Part shown: piece by piece, positions 52,086 to 62,599 of the stretch
Layout of the letters: the number at the start of each line of letters is the position of its first letter
Position numbering within the stretch: position 1 is the stretch's first letter
From: Amblyomma americanum
Lineage: Eukaryota; Arthropoda; Arachnida; Ixodida; Ixodidae
Assembly: GCF_052857255.1 (NCBI RefSeq)
Contig: NC_135504.1
Span: forward strand, 133,660,929 to 133,724,928
Length of the DNA: 64,000 bases
Direction: 5' to 3'
Translations under genes and position numbers: made by a program
The notes under the pieces: generated by a model
What the model was told of the DNA's origin: nothing
Seen by the model: only the letters and a program-made list of their open reading frames with translations
The model's database searches: none

Positions 52086-54459
52086 AGGGTAATATTATCC
52101 CCGTTTTAAAACCGCGCCCCGTTGGACAAGCCGGATACTGTGTGCGATGCGGAAAGAAAAGTACCGAATCCTGATTCCCGACTCTAAGGGGAGTAAGGCA
52201 AGTCTAGTACTCTCTGCATGACCTTTCATCGGCCGCCCCTTCTCCGTTCCTTTATTTAATTCGTAGAAATTTAAGGTGCTCTTCAAAAAATAATGTCAAA
52301 TTGAAAAACTTACTCCCTAATGGTGGAAACTCAGACTCGAGGATGATGCAGTAACTGCTCGAATACAAGATAGCGTAGGTGCTGTGCACATCCTCTGGCA
52401 GTGGTTCGCCGACTGTAATAATGACAACTTTTATTCGCATTTTGTACCATAAACATCAAGCAAAGTGCCGGAATAGGAATATAGATACATCACAAATAAG
52501 CTTTTATAAGTTACATAAACCAGGAAGCATATTGTAAATTAGGCATCTCAAATTTTCAGGTAGCACTCAGGAATACGTGTTCCTGTAGAAGACGCAAAAT
52601 GATTAGGGGAAGGAGCGAAGCGCTGTCTTATTTAATTGATGCACCAAATATTTCACGGAATCAAATATGCGACTTGTAAACGCAAAATAATTTTGTACTA
52701 GCGCTCCACTGCTCAGTTTAATGCCAAAAAGAATAAATGGTTATTTAGATAGCTTGTATTTCTATAAAACAATAAAATCCGAAAGATCAATAAATTAAGC
52801 AACATGTTAAGAGCAACAGTTAGAATGAGCAACAGCCAAGAACAAAGCGACGATCAGTGTGTACTGTTACAAGTTATTCACAATCAAATATTGCTGAAGA
52901 TGCTTCATTTGAAAAATACAGGATTTAAGAGAACAGCACGACCACAGGCATAAAAAAAGAAAACATTTTAGTCGTTGAGTTATACGCCGCAAAACTGGCT
53001 GCAGGCAATGCTTGAAATGACATGAGAAAGTATTCATCAGGATTTGTAGTCACAATAAGTGCTAGTTCGTGGCTGTAAAACCGCAAAAAGGCGGCCTTAC
53101 GTCATAAACACATGGCTGTTAGGATTCAGAATATTTATGAAAGAATATGTGCATGACGTACGCCTTTGGACATTCGTCCGTAAGGCGTCTCCTGTCCAAT
53201 GCAATGGCTTAACGAACGTAGGTGCATTGCAGGACATGGTCGCGTGACATGCGGGTGAGGTTTTCTAGAGAGCTGAGTCTCGCTAGCATCACTGATGGAT
53301 ACAACAAACTGCAGCCGCTCATTCGCATTAGAGGGACACAACGAATTCACGACAATATTTATCCTCTCCAGTGCCCTTAGCCCATTAAAGTTGCAGGCGC
53401 CTTCATAGCGATTTACATAGCTAAATCATCACATACCAATAAGGTTCAACAACATGGAAGTATATATCACTTCTGTGTAGGTGTTTTTTTTATTTTCATT
53501 GCGAGAGCTCCGATTGCGGATAACGATTGAAACCTTTCTTCTAAAAACTAGACAATACGGATCCTAATAGAGCAGTGGATTAATGGATCGTATATGAAAG
53601 TTTATCTATCGCAACCAGAAATCATGCCGTTTCTTGTCGCAGCGTAAAATATAATACAATCTTCATACTAATACTGCAGGTGCTATTTTACGTTCTGGAT
53701 TAAGCATTTAGTTTTACTCCAACGTTCCCGACATCAAATAATATGTGGTTAAATATTTATATTCTCGTTTCGCATTTATGTCCGCAACATTGAGCCAACC
53801 AGATAGCAAGAGCCCATGCTAACGAAGCCACTAGCAGTGCTGATGGGCTCAGTATGCGTGTTTGCAGCGCCAGAGTATTCGGTGCACCGGCGTTCGTTAA
53901 ATCATAACCTGTCGCTGACTCTCATGTTGCGCAAAATCGTAGCAGTGCCACATTTACTACACTGGTTGCAACACAAATAGAAGTGAAGGACACCACTTAC
54001 TCTCATGACTGATCTCGAGCCTAGGTTCGTTTTATTTGCCTGGCAGCTTTCTCCATTCCAGCCGAACATTGAATATTCTGAAACATAATTTCAGATGCAA
54101 CGTCCGTGAGCGCGCCACAAATCGTGAAGTGGAAGGTTAAAAAAAGCGAAATATGACAAGCATTTATTCAATCACACATTGAATCACATCTCTACTTCGA
54201 CATGTACAAACTACCAAGTTTATGGCATTGAAAGAAAAAAGTCGCACGTAGCCACTTGATGATGCTACTCATTTCCGTATTGGCTCGGCCGTGCTGTGGA
54301 GAGTCATAAATGAAGATGCGAAACCTCACTGTTAAATAGAATCATAAAAACGAGGTAACACAGGGATAATGTACTTGTATTTGGAGGAGAAAATATGAAA
54401 ACATCAAAGCCCTTTTTACCATGTATATGGAGTTTACTGTTTTATCGTTTCTAGCATGT
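52086..54459. other. No recognisable gene
   Basis: AT-rich, many stops in all frames, no repeat found inside the window. Confidence 0.45.
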
Positions 54460-54723
54460 CAAAGAAAGTGTAGGCCGCCGCGGTAGCTGAGTGGTTATGG
54501 CGCTCGGCTGCCAGCCCGAAAGACGCGGGTTCGATCCCGGCCGCGGTGGTCGAATTTCGATGGACGCGAAATTCTGGATGCCCGTGTGCTGTGCGATGTC
54601 AGTGCACGTAAAAGAACTCCAGGCGGTCGAAATTTCCGGAGCCCTTCACTACGGCGTCCCGCATAGCCTGAGTCGCTTTGGGACGTTAAACCCCCATAAA
54701 CCATAAACCAAACCAAAGAAAGT
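54460..54723 (+). mobile_element. tRNA-derived SINE with 10-bp target duplication
   Basis: Body 54470-54713 between copies of CAAAGAAAGT (54460-54469, 54714-54723). The head GCCGCGGTAGCTGAGTGGTT, ATGGCGCTCG holds box A, and GGGTTCGATCCCGGCCGCGG box B with a stem partner to the start. The body has GCCCGTGTGCTGTGCGATGT and CAGTGCACGTAAAAGAACTC, as in the SINE at 1535, and ends in CCATAAACCATAAACCAAAC. Better preserved than the 1535 copy. Confidence 0.9.
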
Positions 54724-54769
54724 CTGTATATGAGGGACTCTGTAGTGGAGGATTCCTGATAATTCCTGA

Positions 54770-54847
54770 ACGCGCACTGAGATCGCACAGTACACAGGGC
54801 CTCTAGTATTTCTCTTCCATCGAAATGCTACCGCCGCGACCGGACCA
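54770..54847 (-). mobile_element. Antisense SINE relic 1
   Basis: GCGCACTGAGATCGCACAGT, ACACAGGGCC and TTCCATCGAAATGCTACCGC, CGCGACCGG are the reverse complement of the middle of the SINE at 54470 (CCGGCCGCGGTGGTCGAATT...). The tRNA part is missing. Confidence 0.75.
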
Positions 54848-55296
54848 CCATACTATAGACACCTCCGTCACAGCATTGTCACAAAACGCAGCCTTTGTCC
54901 TCCAAACAATGCAATTATCCTGACTGCATTATTATTAACACGCTACCACCCGAACAAGACATTTCACTGCATAAACACACAATAGAAAAAAAATCAAACA
55001 CAATCTACGTATTTCGCTCTACTCCTGAAATCGCCTCCACATTGTCTCTGCTGTCAGTATATTCCGATACAAATATGTACATTTGTAACGTAAAAATCCA
55101 TGTCAAGCCCATTGTTGCTGTTTTTGGCATTAGGTAAATATTCAAGAGACTCATGAACAGGTTGCTCTTTGGATGGGCTCCCGTATAGATGAATGTTTAT
55201 AATTTATGGGGTTTAAAATCGCACAGCGAGTTAGGCTACAAGGAATCCCGTAGTAGATGATTCTGTATTATTTCGACCAGGAGTGGTTCTTCCCGT

Positions 55297-55432
55297 GCAC
55301 TGAAATCGCACAGTACATGTGCCTTTAGCATTTCTCCTCTATCGAAATGCGACCACCATGGCCGGAATCAAAAGTGCGACATTAAGAACACCAGCCGAGC
55401 ACTATAACGACTGAGCCCCCAAGGCGGCACTT
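55297..55432 (-). mobile_element. Antisense SINE relic 2
   Basis: GTGCACTGAAATCGCACAGT, then TCTATCGAAATGCGACCACC, ATGGCCGGAATC and AGCCGAGCACTATAACGACT, GAGCCC: reverse complement of the SINE from the body through box B and box A. Confidence 0.8.
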
Positions 55433-55639
55433 CAATAGCGGCATACACATCTCTGACAGGAAAGCAAAACAGGAAAGCAAAATGTTTCACTCCCAACACC
55501 CCGAAACACCACAACCTTATCCCAGCCGAACGTTACATTTCGCATGAACTATTATTAAACGTCGACAAATAATTCAAGTTTGTTCTTTAGCATAAACACG
55601 GGAAGAGGGATGGATTAGATCGGCTCGCCGACGGCCTCA

Positions 55640-57060
55640 CCTCCATCGCTCGCGCCGTCTAGTTTCCGGGATGATAAGAGCGGCGCTTAGGGGATGGTGA
55701 GCGTCCTTGACGAGAGGATGGTGGTTTCAGGCTGCGGTCAGAGACAGGCAAGACGTTTCGCAGCAATGCGGCACGGTAGCTATACCAAGAGGATGTTGGC
55801 TTTGGATGCTGAACTTCAACATCGGGGTGCAGAGAAGTGTTCGGCCACGGGCGGTGGTCTTGTTGCATCAGGCCTCATTGGCGGCAGTATCGTGACATAT
55901 GTCCGGTCATGCAACAGCGGTAACACAAAGGTGGAGGGCGCCAGCGGCCAACGTACGGCACCTGCCAAGCGGGGTCAGAATGTTGGTTGTAGTTAGGTCG
56001 AGACGGTTGTCTTTCCAAGTAGCCTGTGCTGGTAAGCCGTCTTCAAACACACTGGTAGGCGCACCGTAAATCGTAGGGTCTCCGATCGGCGAAGTTCTGC
56101 GCAACGCCAGCTGGAACCTAAGAAGTGAATGGTGGTGCGGGCTCTGCCTGCAATGCGCAACCGTCCTGCTGGGCGTCATCAAGGCGTACAGGGTCTTGAT
56201 GCTGGTTGGAGTTCCTCGCGTACAATTTGGCGAATCAAGTCAGCCATCGACACAGGAGCAGTGACGTCAACGCTGGCGACAGAGGCGACATTGATCAGGC
56301 GCCCAAATTTCATGACAATACGACGAAGCTTCAAGGACTCGAACGTTCTGCACTGCTTGATGACGTCGGCTGTATACTTCAAACTTTCTTTGCTAATAAG
56401 GAAGTTGTACACATCTTCAGCAATGCCTTTAAAACAAGTGTCCAACCTTATCTACTTCAGACATCCGTAGTTTCACTACCCTGACAATTTTACGATCTCT
56501 TTGTTGTGCATGGTGCAAGTCTCACCAGGTAATTGGGTCCGTTGAAGCTTCGTTTGCTCGGCGCGTATCTGTTTGGCACATCCATCACCAAAACTCTTCT
56601 TGATCTCTTCTGTAAAACGTTCCCACGTGGTAAGGGAGTCTTCGTGGTTGTCGAACCAAATACGCGCTGTCGCTTCCAAAAATAATACGACGTTGGCTAG
56701 ATTCACAGTGGCATCCCATCAGTTATACCGATTTACCCGCTCGTAATTAGTCGGCCACTCGCCGACGTCTTCATCGAACCTTCAAGCAAAGGTGCGCGGT
56801 TGGCGGCGATCCTGCCAGTGGCTCGCCACGGGTGCTGCTTGCTCGGCGTCGCCGTCCTGAGGCATATCCAGTGGGAAGGGTAGTAATCCAATAACTCTGC
56901 GGCTCCATTGAGGACCAGAGGGAAGGGTTTGGCATCCAGCAACGTCCATCAGAACTGTCACGTAATCAGCAGGCACTGAGTAAGTCTGGGGCGTCTATTT
57001 AAGCGGTTTAGTGATGGGGGTGGAGCGCTCAACCCGGCCTCGCCGACCAGCTTCTTTCCT
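55640..57060 (-). pseudogene. Gyp5: gag-only Ty3/gypsy relic
   Basis: Minus strand, several frames: RFDEDVGEWPTNYERVNRY near 56750, MNLANVVLFLEATARIWFDN, HEDSLTTWERFTEEIKKSFG (56706-56476), FKGIAEDVYNFLISKESLKY, DVIKQCRTFESLKLRRIVMK and MADLIRQIVREELQPASRP (56445-56179), then CYRCCMTGHMSRYC (CCHC knuckle, near 55900) and SPSPKRRSYHPGN (55659). The order and the Ser/Arg tail match the Gyp3 gag (SRSPSPRR...), so this is a related lineage. No pol follows: the relic stops near 55640. Confidence 0.82.
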
Positions 57061-57246
57061 CTACGCTTCTGATTTCCTCCGCTTCGTCGTCGACACAAAG
57101 TATGTTACAAAAGTTCGTTGGAGGCACTTAGATATACTTTAACTGCTGGAAGGCGAAAACCGTTTGTGACTCAAAGCACTGATTGGAATGTGCTGCGCTT
57201 CAATTCATTTTATGATAGAGAAGAGCAGCTTGCGCGAGCGTGGCGC

Positions 57247-57344
57247 CACGTGACCTAGGTCACATGACCTGGGTCACGTGCGTAGTTGGGTCACATGACC
57301 TAGGTGGCGATGTAACGGACGGACGATCACCGCGAGGTCACGTG
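57247..57344. promoter_or_regulatory. Cluster of palindromic AGGTCA half-sites and CACGTG boxes
   Basis: GTGACCTAGGTCAC (57250-57263) is a perfect 14-bp palindrome. AGGTCA-CA-TGACCT (57257-57270) and GGGTCA-CA-TGACCT (57288-57301) are inverted repeats with a 2-bp spacer. CACGTG occurs at 57247, 57275 and 57339, each overlapping a GTCAC/GTGAC half-site. AGGTCA is the half-site of nuclear receptors; CACGTG is an E-box. The cluster stands upstream of the Gyp5 gag on the minus strand, so it could be LTR or leader promoter sequence. Confidence 0.45.
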
Positions 57345-57857
57345 GCCGGGCGGACGGTCACCACGAGTTTGAGCCATTAAAGGATTTCGCCTTATTATTT
57401 TCAAAAATAACCACCATCACGGGACGTCACCTAAGGAGACCTTAGCACTCCGCATCCACAGCGCCTTGGTTCGCATCTTTTTAATAGCTTTTAACTTTCA
57501 ACTACAAAAACGAAGGCGTTAAGGGCAGATGAGAAACATTTTACGCCCTTAACTGAATATGCATTATTCATAAGTACATCTAATATGAATTCCCTACATA
57601 AAATTGATCGAAAAGTATTGAGCCTCTACTCTATGTCATTTTTAGTGTTCTTTACAGCGTAGGTTCTAGGTGACTATGAACTGGAGCCTTAACCCGCTTG
57701 GCATTTCTCGAGCTTACGATATTTCATTCTGACTATGCAGAAGTACCCCTCTTTTTGGTGCAGTAGTTGTTCACAACCGTGTGACGTAAGAAGGCAACTT
57801 GTACAAATGCACTCCTTCGTTCACTTCATTTTTGTCTCCACTGGTACCAAGCGTTAC
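57345..57857. other. No recognisable gene
   Basis: Nothing recognised between the half-site cluster and PLE3. Confidence 0.45.
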
Positions 57858-58410
57858 TGACATTGTTTACGCAAAAAGTGTACAGACGCAAAAAGACGGA
57901 AGCAGCACACGCAAAAGACAGGACTGGCGCCAACATCTAAGTTTATTCGTTTAAAAACCCTTAATAACAACACGAGCAGGCAAAGATAAATGCAGAACAA
58001 ATACAAGCGTTGATATCTATAAGTGGTGACATAAAAAAGCACACGTGCCAAAACGAAAAAGCAATGATTATATCGCTGATAATGAACCACTGAGAAAACT
58101 AATCTCTTCTTCTGACAACGAGACAGATGGCTTGCTTATGCAGATATGACCCCTCTCCTTGATGTAATAAGCTTCGAATATTTCCCGCTCTAATCTGTCT
58201 TCAGACCTTGTTTTGAATTTAGTATTTTCAAAACCCGGACGGCACTTGCAGCTTTTGCAGTGGGTGGCCATGTGGCTGCCATAATCATTTTTTATAGCAA
58301 TCTTGTGCTGCCTCACCCTTTCGTTAGTTGGAAGTTGGCACCAGTCCTGTCTTGAGTGTGTGCTGTCTCCGTCTTTTAGCGCCTGTATCCTTTTGCGTAA
58401 ACAATGTCAT
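57858..58410 (-). mobile_element. PLE3: short Penelope-like copy with inverted ends
   Basis: The ends are inverted copies: GACATTGTTTACGCAAAAAG (57860) against TTTTGCGTAAACAATGTC (58393), and AGACAGGACTGGCGCCAACA (57918) against TTGGCACCAGTCCTGTCTTG (58341). Between them is a minus-strand frame (58316-58068) with HMATHCKSCKCRPGFENTKF, LEREIFEAYYIKERG and ICISKPSVSLSEEEISFL, the C-terminus of the GIY-YIG protein. It repeats the PLE1 layout in miniature; RT is absent. Confidence 0.82.
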
Positions 58411-58743
58411 GCTACAACCAACTTGCTCAAATCAAAGTCTTGCTGCAAGCATTACTGCTATTAACTACGCGTACTGTCAAAAAGTAAATATATACCTTTT
58501 TCTATGGGGATAAACTTGTCTTTTCTCTCATAAGTGGCACAGCCACAGCGATGCCCAAAACCGTACAAACCAACCAATATCCGCGCCGGTCTTGCACTCA
58601 ACCGTAAAAAAACCGTCATCGCCAATAAGCATTTCCCACGAGAATTCTGCAAACCCTTAGTGCGCCTCCTAACTTATACTCCATGGAACTATGAAACACG
58701 CTTTATGGGGTGACATCTATAGCATTGGTGCATGCTTACTCAC
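58411..58743. other. No recognisable gene; presumed intron
   Basis: On the minus strand this would be the intron after the exon at 58744-58914; no further exon was recognised in it. Confidence 0.4.
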
Positions 58744-58914
58744 GGCATTCTCTCTCCGGTACGCATGCGTACTCCGTCCTCCGGAAGAATCTGAGTTCGC
58801 AGGGGCACCGGCATGCTCCTTTTAAGCATGTTATATGAAGTGCATCTGGGCACGTATCTTCAACCAGGAAATCATCCTGGCATACTAACTTTTGCTCGTT
58901 AGGCCTATAGCACT
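58744..58914 (-). CDS. Exon of a cysteine-rich, TIL-like secreted protein
   Basis: Minus strand, 171 nt (57 codons). The acceptor side has a pyrimidine tract (TTCTTTTCTTCTTTTCATGT) and AACACTAG; the donor side is TGCC followed by GTGAGTAAG. Residues begin ECYRPNEQKLVCQDDFLVED and continue TCPDALHITCLKGACRCPCE, then ACVPEREC. C.PNE, TC, GAC.C.C and CVP...C in this order resemble trypsin-inhibitor-like (TIL) domains, common in tick saliva and haemolymph proteins, where they inhibit serine proteases. It has eight Cys where ten are usual, and the GC.C motif is GACRC. No other exon was found, so gene ends and signal peptide are unknown. Confidence 0.6.
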
Positions 58915-60018
58915 CTAGTGTTACATGAAAAGAAGAAAAGAACATGGAAGGTGGGGGGGGGAGTCTACCTGTGCATTCTGGCATAAATGACAAGAACAAA
59001 AGAACCTTCTCCGTTAACGCCCGCAGACTGCGCGTTATATTATTACTACTTTGGCTGCTTACAGGTTGGCCACCAGTTATCTTCGCATAGACGTTTGGTT
59101 CAGTGATCGCAGTGTACGGAAAATTCTGCAGCTTTCAGTGCACGTTGTTGCCGCGAAACGGCAATTAAATTCTATTCCTTTCAAGGACATATCCATGAGA
59201 TTTTCCGACCATTAATGCCAGAGCAATGAGCCACATTATTGGTCAAAAAGTTTTACAATTGCAATATTTTCTGGTATATCTATAGAAATATTTATGGTAA
59301 TGGTCCATTCTATCCTTATGCAGCAGAAACTTACTTTTATAGACTTTCCGTCACTCGCATCGAGCAGTTAAGGATACCATAAAAAAACCAAGGGGGAACA
59401 CTTTGCACGGCAGCAAAAACGTTAACAGCAAAAAATGCAAGCCTGCCGACGGCAGATCTCCAGATATATTGATTGGTATAATGAAATCTCTCTCGCGCTG
59501 ATATACTGGTTCCCATTAAATAAAATGATTACGCCCAGAATAATTGAGTATGGGATGAGTTCGCGCTCACAAACTGAGCTGTTAAAATAGGGAACAGAAA
59601 ACACAGCTCCTATACGTGCACATACAGCTCCAATTGTGAAAAAGGCGCTGCATGACAACGAAGTGCTTTTGAAACAAACTATTTCTATTCAAATTATTAT
59701 TCTTTTGGCCTCGACATCACTATATATTTAGAGAAATAATATGAATAAAGCAGTCCAGTACCTGGATTTTTCTATTTGCCTAACTGACGCAGATGTTTCG
59801 CGGCAATATCAGCCGAAGACAAAACAATGAGTTAGAACTACTTTTGCGGTAATTTACCTGACCTAAAATAAACAGTTATGACGAATTTGCTTGGCCTTCA
59901 GTAAATATTATCTCTATAGAGACACGGAAAGTCTAAAAAAGGTACCTGCATATTTCGCAAAGGCAGCCTTCACTGCGAAAATGTTGACTCCAGCTGATGA
60001 AAAGTAATGAAGGTAGAT
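58915..60018. other. No recognisable gene
   Basis: Begins with the proposed acceptor and a GTGGGGGGGGGAG run near 58952; the rest is AT-rich with nothing recognised. An earlier exon of the TIL-like gene could be here or beyond. Confidence 0.4.
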
Positions 60019-61156
60019 ATGGATGGATGGATGGATGGATGGATGGATGGATGGATGGATGGATGGATGGATGGATGGATGGATGGATGGATGGATGGAT
60101 GGATGGATGGATGGATGGATGGATGGATGGATGGATGGATGGATGGATGGATGGATGGATGGATGGATGGATGGATGGATGGATGGATGGATGGATGGAT
60201 GGATGGATGGATGGATGGATGGATGGATGGATGGATGGATGGATGGATGGATGGATGGATGGATGGATGGATGGATGGATGGATGGATGGATGGATGGAT
60301 GGATGGATGGATGGATGGATGGATGGATGGATGGATGGATGGATGGATGGATGGATGGATGGATGGATGGATGGATGGATGGATGGATGGATGGATGGAT
60401 GGATGGATGGATGGATGGATGGATGGATGGATGGATGGATGGATGGATGGATGGATGGATGGATGGATGGATGGATGGATGGATGGATGGATGGATGGAT
60501 GGATGGATGGATGGATGGATGGATGGATGGATGGATGGATGGATGGATGGATGGATGGATGGATGGATGGATGGATGGATGGATGGATGGATGGATGGAT
60601 GGATGGATGGATGGATGGATGGATGGATGGATGGATGGATGGATGGATGGATGGATGGATGGATGGATGGATGGATGGATGGATGGATGGATGGATGGAT
60701 GGATGGATGGATGGATGGATGGATGGATGGATGGATGGATGGATGGATGGATGGATGGATGGATGGATGGATGGATGGATGGATGGATGGATGGATGGAT
60801 GGATGGATGGATGGATGGATGGATGGATGGATGGATGGATGGATGGATGGATGGATGGATGGATGGATGGATGGATGGATGGATGGATGGATGGATGGAT
60901 GGATGGATGGATGGATGGATGGATGGATGGATGGATGGATGGATGGATGGATGGATGGATGGATGGATGGATGGATGGATGGATGGATGGATGGATGGAT
61001 GGATGGATGGATGGATGGATGGATGGATGGATGGATGGATGGATGGATGGATGGATGGATGGATGGATGGATGGATGGATGGATGGATGGATGGATGGAT
61101 GGATGGATGGATGGATGGATGGATGGATGGATGGATGGATGGATGGATGGATGGAT
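60019..61156 (+). repeat. 1.14-kb perfect GGAT microsatellite
   Basis: About 284 tandem copies of a GGAT/ATGG tetramer without a visible interruption. It reads WMDG repeats in three plus frames and IHPS repeats on the minus strand; these are not genes. Its right end abuts the 3' end of LINE9, whose minus-strand tail is (ATCC)n. The true length may differ, because assemblies often fix such arrays arbitrarily. Confidence 0.95.
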
Positions 61157-61795
61157 ACGGCTGAACCCTTTACCTCGGGTGGTGGCTCAAGACACCTAGC
61201 CATGTCTTGTGAAATTTTACTCCTGTCTTGCTTTTAGCCACCAATCAGATAACCTTCGCTTGGTTACTTCTAACCTCTTAAAATCCACTTTCTTTTCACT
61301 ATCCCTAAACCCCAATGCCTTGGGTAAGTCAGCCCCGCTGCCTTCCACTGTAGGGTGAAGCCCTTTACAGAAAAGTATCAAGTGTTCAGCTGTTTCCTCC
61401 TCCTCTCCGCACGCAATGCACAAAGTGTCTATCTCCTGGTACCTGACTCTATACGTCTTAGTCCGCAAAACTCCAGTCCTGGCCTCAAACAACAAAGAAC
61501 TTCCCCTACAATTATCATAGATATTTTCTTTGACAATTTCCTGTTTAAAGGCCCGGTATGTTTCCAGTGCCGATTTCGTCAGCATCCCTGTTTTCCACAA
61601 GGCTCTCTCTGTTCCTTTAACCTTTTTCTTAACCGATAATTGCTGATTTGCCCCCTTACTGCTGTCCAGATATTTGCTTGTCAATTTTCTAGTTCGCTTT
61701 CGCCATTTCGTGTCAACATTCTTTATATACAGGTATCTGAAAACTTTCCTAGCCCACCGCTTTTCCTCCATCCTTCTCAATCGTATGGCTGTTTA
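61157..61795 (-). mobile_element. LINE9: 3' end of a tick LINE
   Basis: Minus-strand frame of 187 codons (61780-61217): EEKRWARKVFRYLYIKNVDT, KWRKRTRKLTSKYL, KENIYDNCRGSSLLFEARTG, VLRTKTYRVRYQEIDTLCIA, CGEEEETAEHLILFCKGLHP and [20 protein letters not shown]. The C.AC....ETAEHLIL.C zinc-like block and R..DWW end are ones I know from abundant tick LINE ORF2 proteins. RT and endonuclease are missing (5'-truncated). After the stop come about 60 bases, then the tetramer array. The frame is open, so the copy is fairly young. Confidence 0.85.
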
Positions 61796-62599
61796 AAAAA
61801 GTTACAACCGTATGATATATGGTTTTCAGGACTGTTGTGTAATAGCTAATTATGTAATATTATGGCGCACCCTTCATTAAGCTGCAACTGATGTGGGTCG
61901 ATAACTTCATGCCCCCCGATCAAGGCAGTTAGCAAAATTATGGGCCAGTGTTTACAGACGACATGAAGCTTGCAAGCAGGAGCACGTACGCCGCTCGTTT
62001 CGTCTAGTGCAAAATTATGGTTATACAACACAGCCCGCTTTACTACGGGAAAAACTACATTGCACAATCAGGGCCAAGGTACACTACAGCTTAGGAGAGC
62101 AGCAATAACACTATAAACGCGGTATCTTAAACACGTGCGCTCAAGAACCTGGAGGTATATCACAGGAAACATGCTGTGAGTTGAAGTGCTGGTAATGAGA
62201 CGGAAAACAAAACATTGTAAGCTTTTTTATGGTTAACAAATCCAATTATTGCATAAGCGCACCATCGGTAGCAGTGCTAAGACATAAACGCGTCTACAGA
62301 AGAAGAGCCATGAAAAAAAATCGCTCCATTGTAAAATAGAGTGTGGAAGCCCTGTCGTTAGTGCTGCCACACTCGATTTTTTCTTTTACCAGGCATCGAA
62401 TGTGTGCACATGTGGCTCATCGGCATTTAGAGCCACCGGTATAAATACCGCCTTCTCACAGTATATTTATTTTATCCATCTGTGAGAGCTAAGAACAGTG
62501 GATTCATCAAATTACTCGACCTCTTTATGGTGACCCAAATTATATGATGATTGTTGCGCCTGTTTATCTGAACCTAGGAAAAGTAGCAGCATGCCAAAG
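61796..62599. other. No recognisable gene
   Basis: AT-rich with short frames; no repeat or motif recognised. Confidence 0.45.

Larger units (their letters stand above)
54724..55640. other. Unassigned DNA with two antisense SINE relics
   Basis: Apart from the two SINE relics listed separately there is no recognisable gene. GAGGGACTCTGTAGTGGAGG and AATCCCGTAGTAGATGATTC begin similar blocks in front of each relic, so the pair may be one old duplication. Confidence 0.5.

Noticed and set aside
54474..54550. Possible tRNA gene
   Set aside because: Good boxes and stem, but it is the head of a SINE with a target duplication.
59914..61237. Long frames of WMDG or IHPS repeats on both strands
   Set aside because: They are translations of a tetranucleotide microsatellite; every frame of a stop-free tetramer is open.
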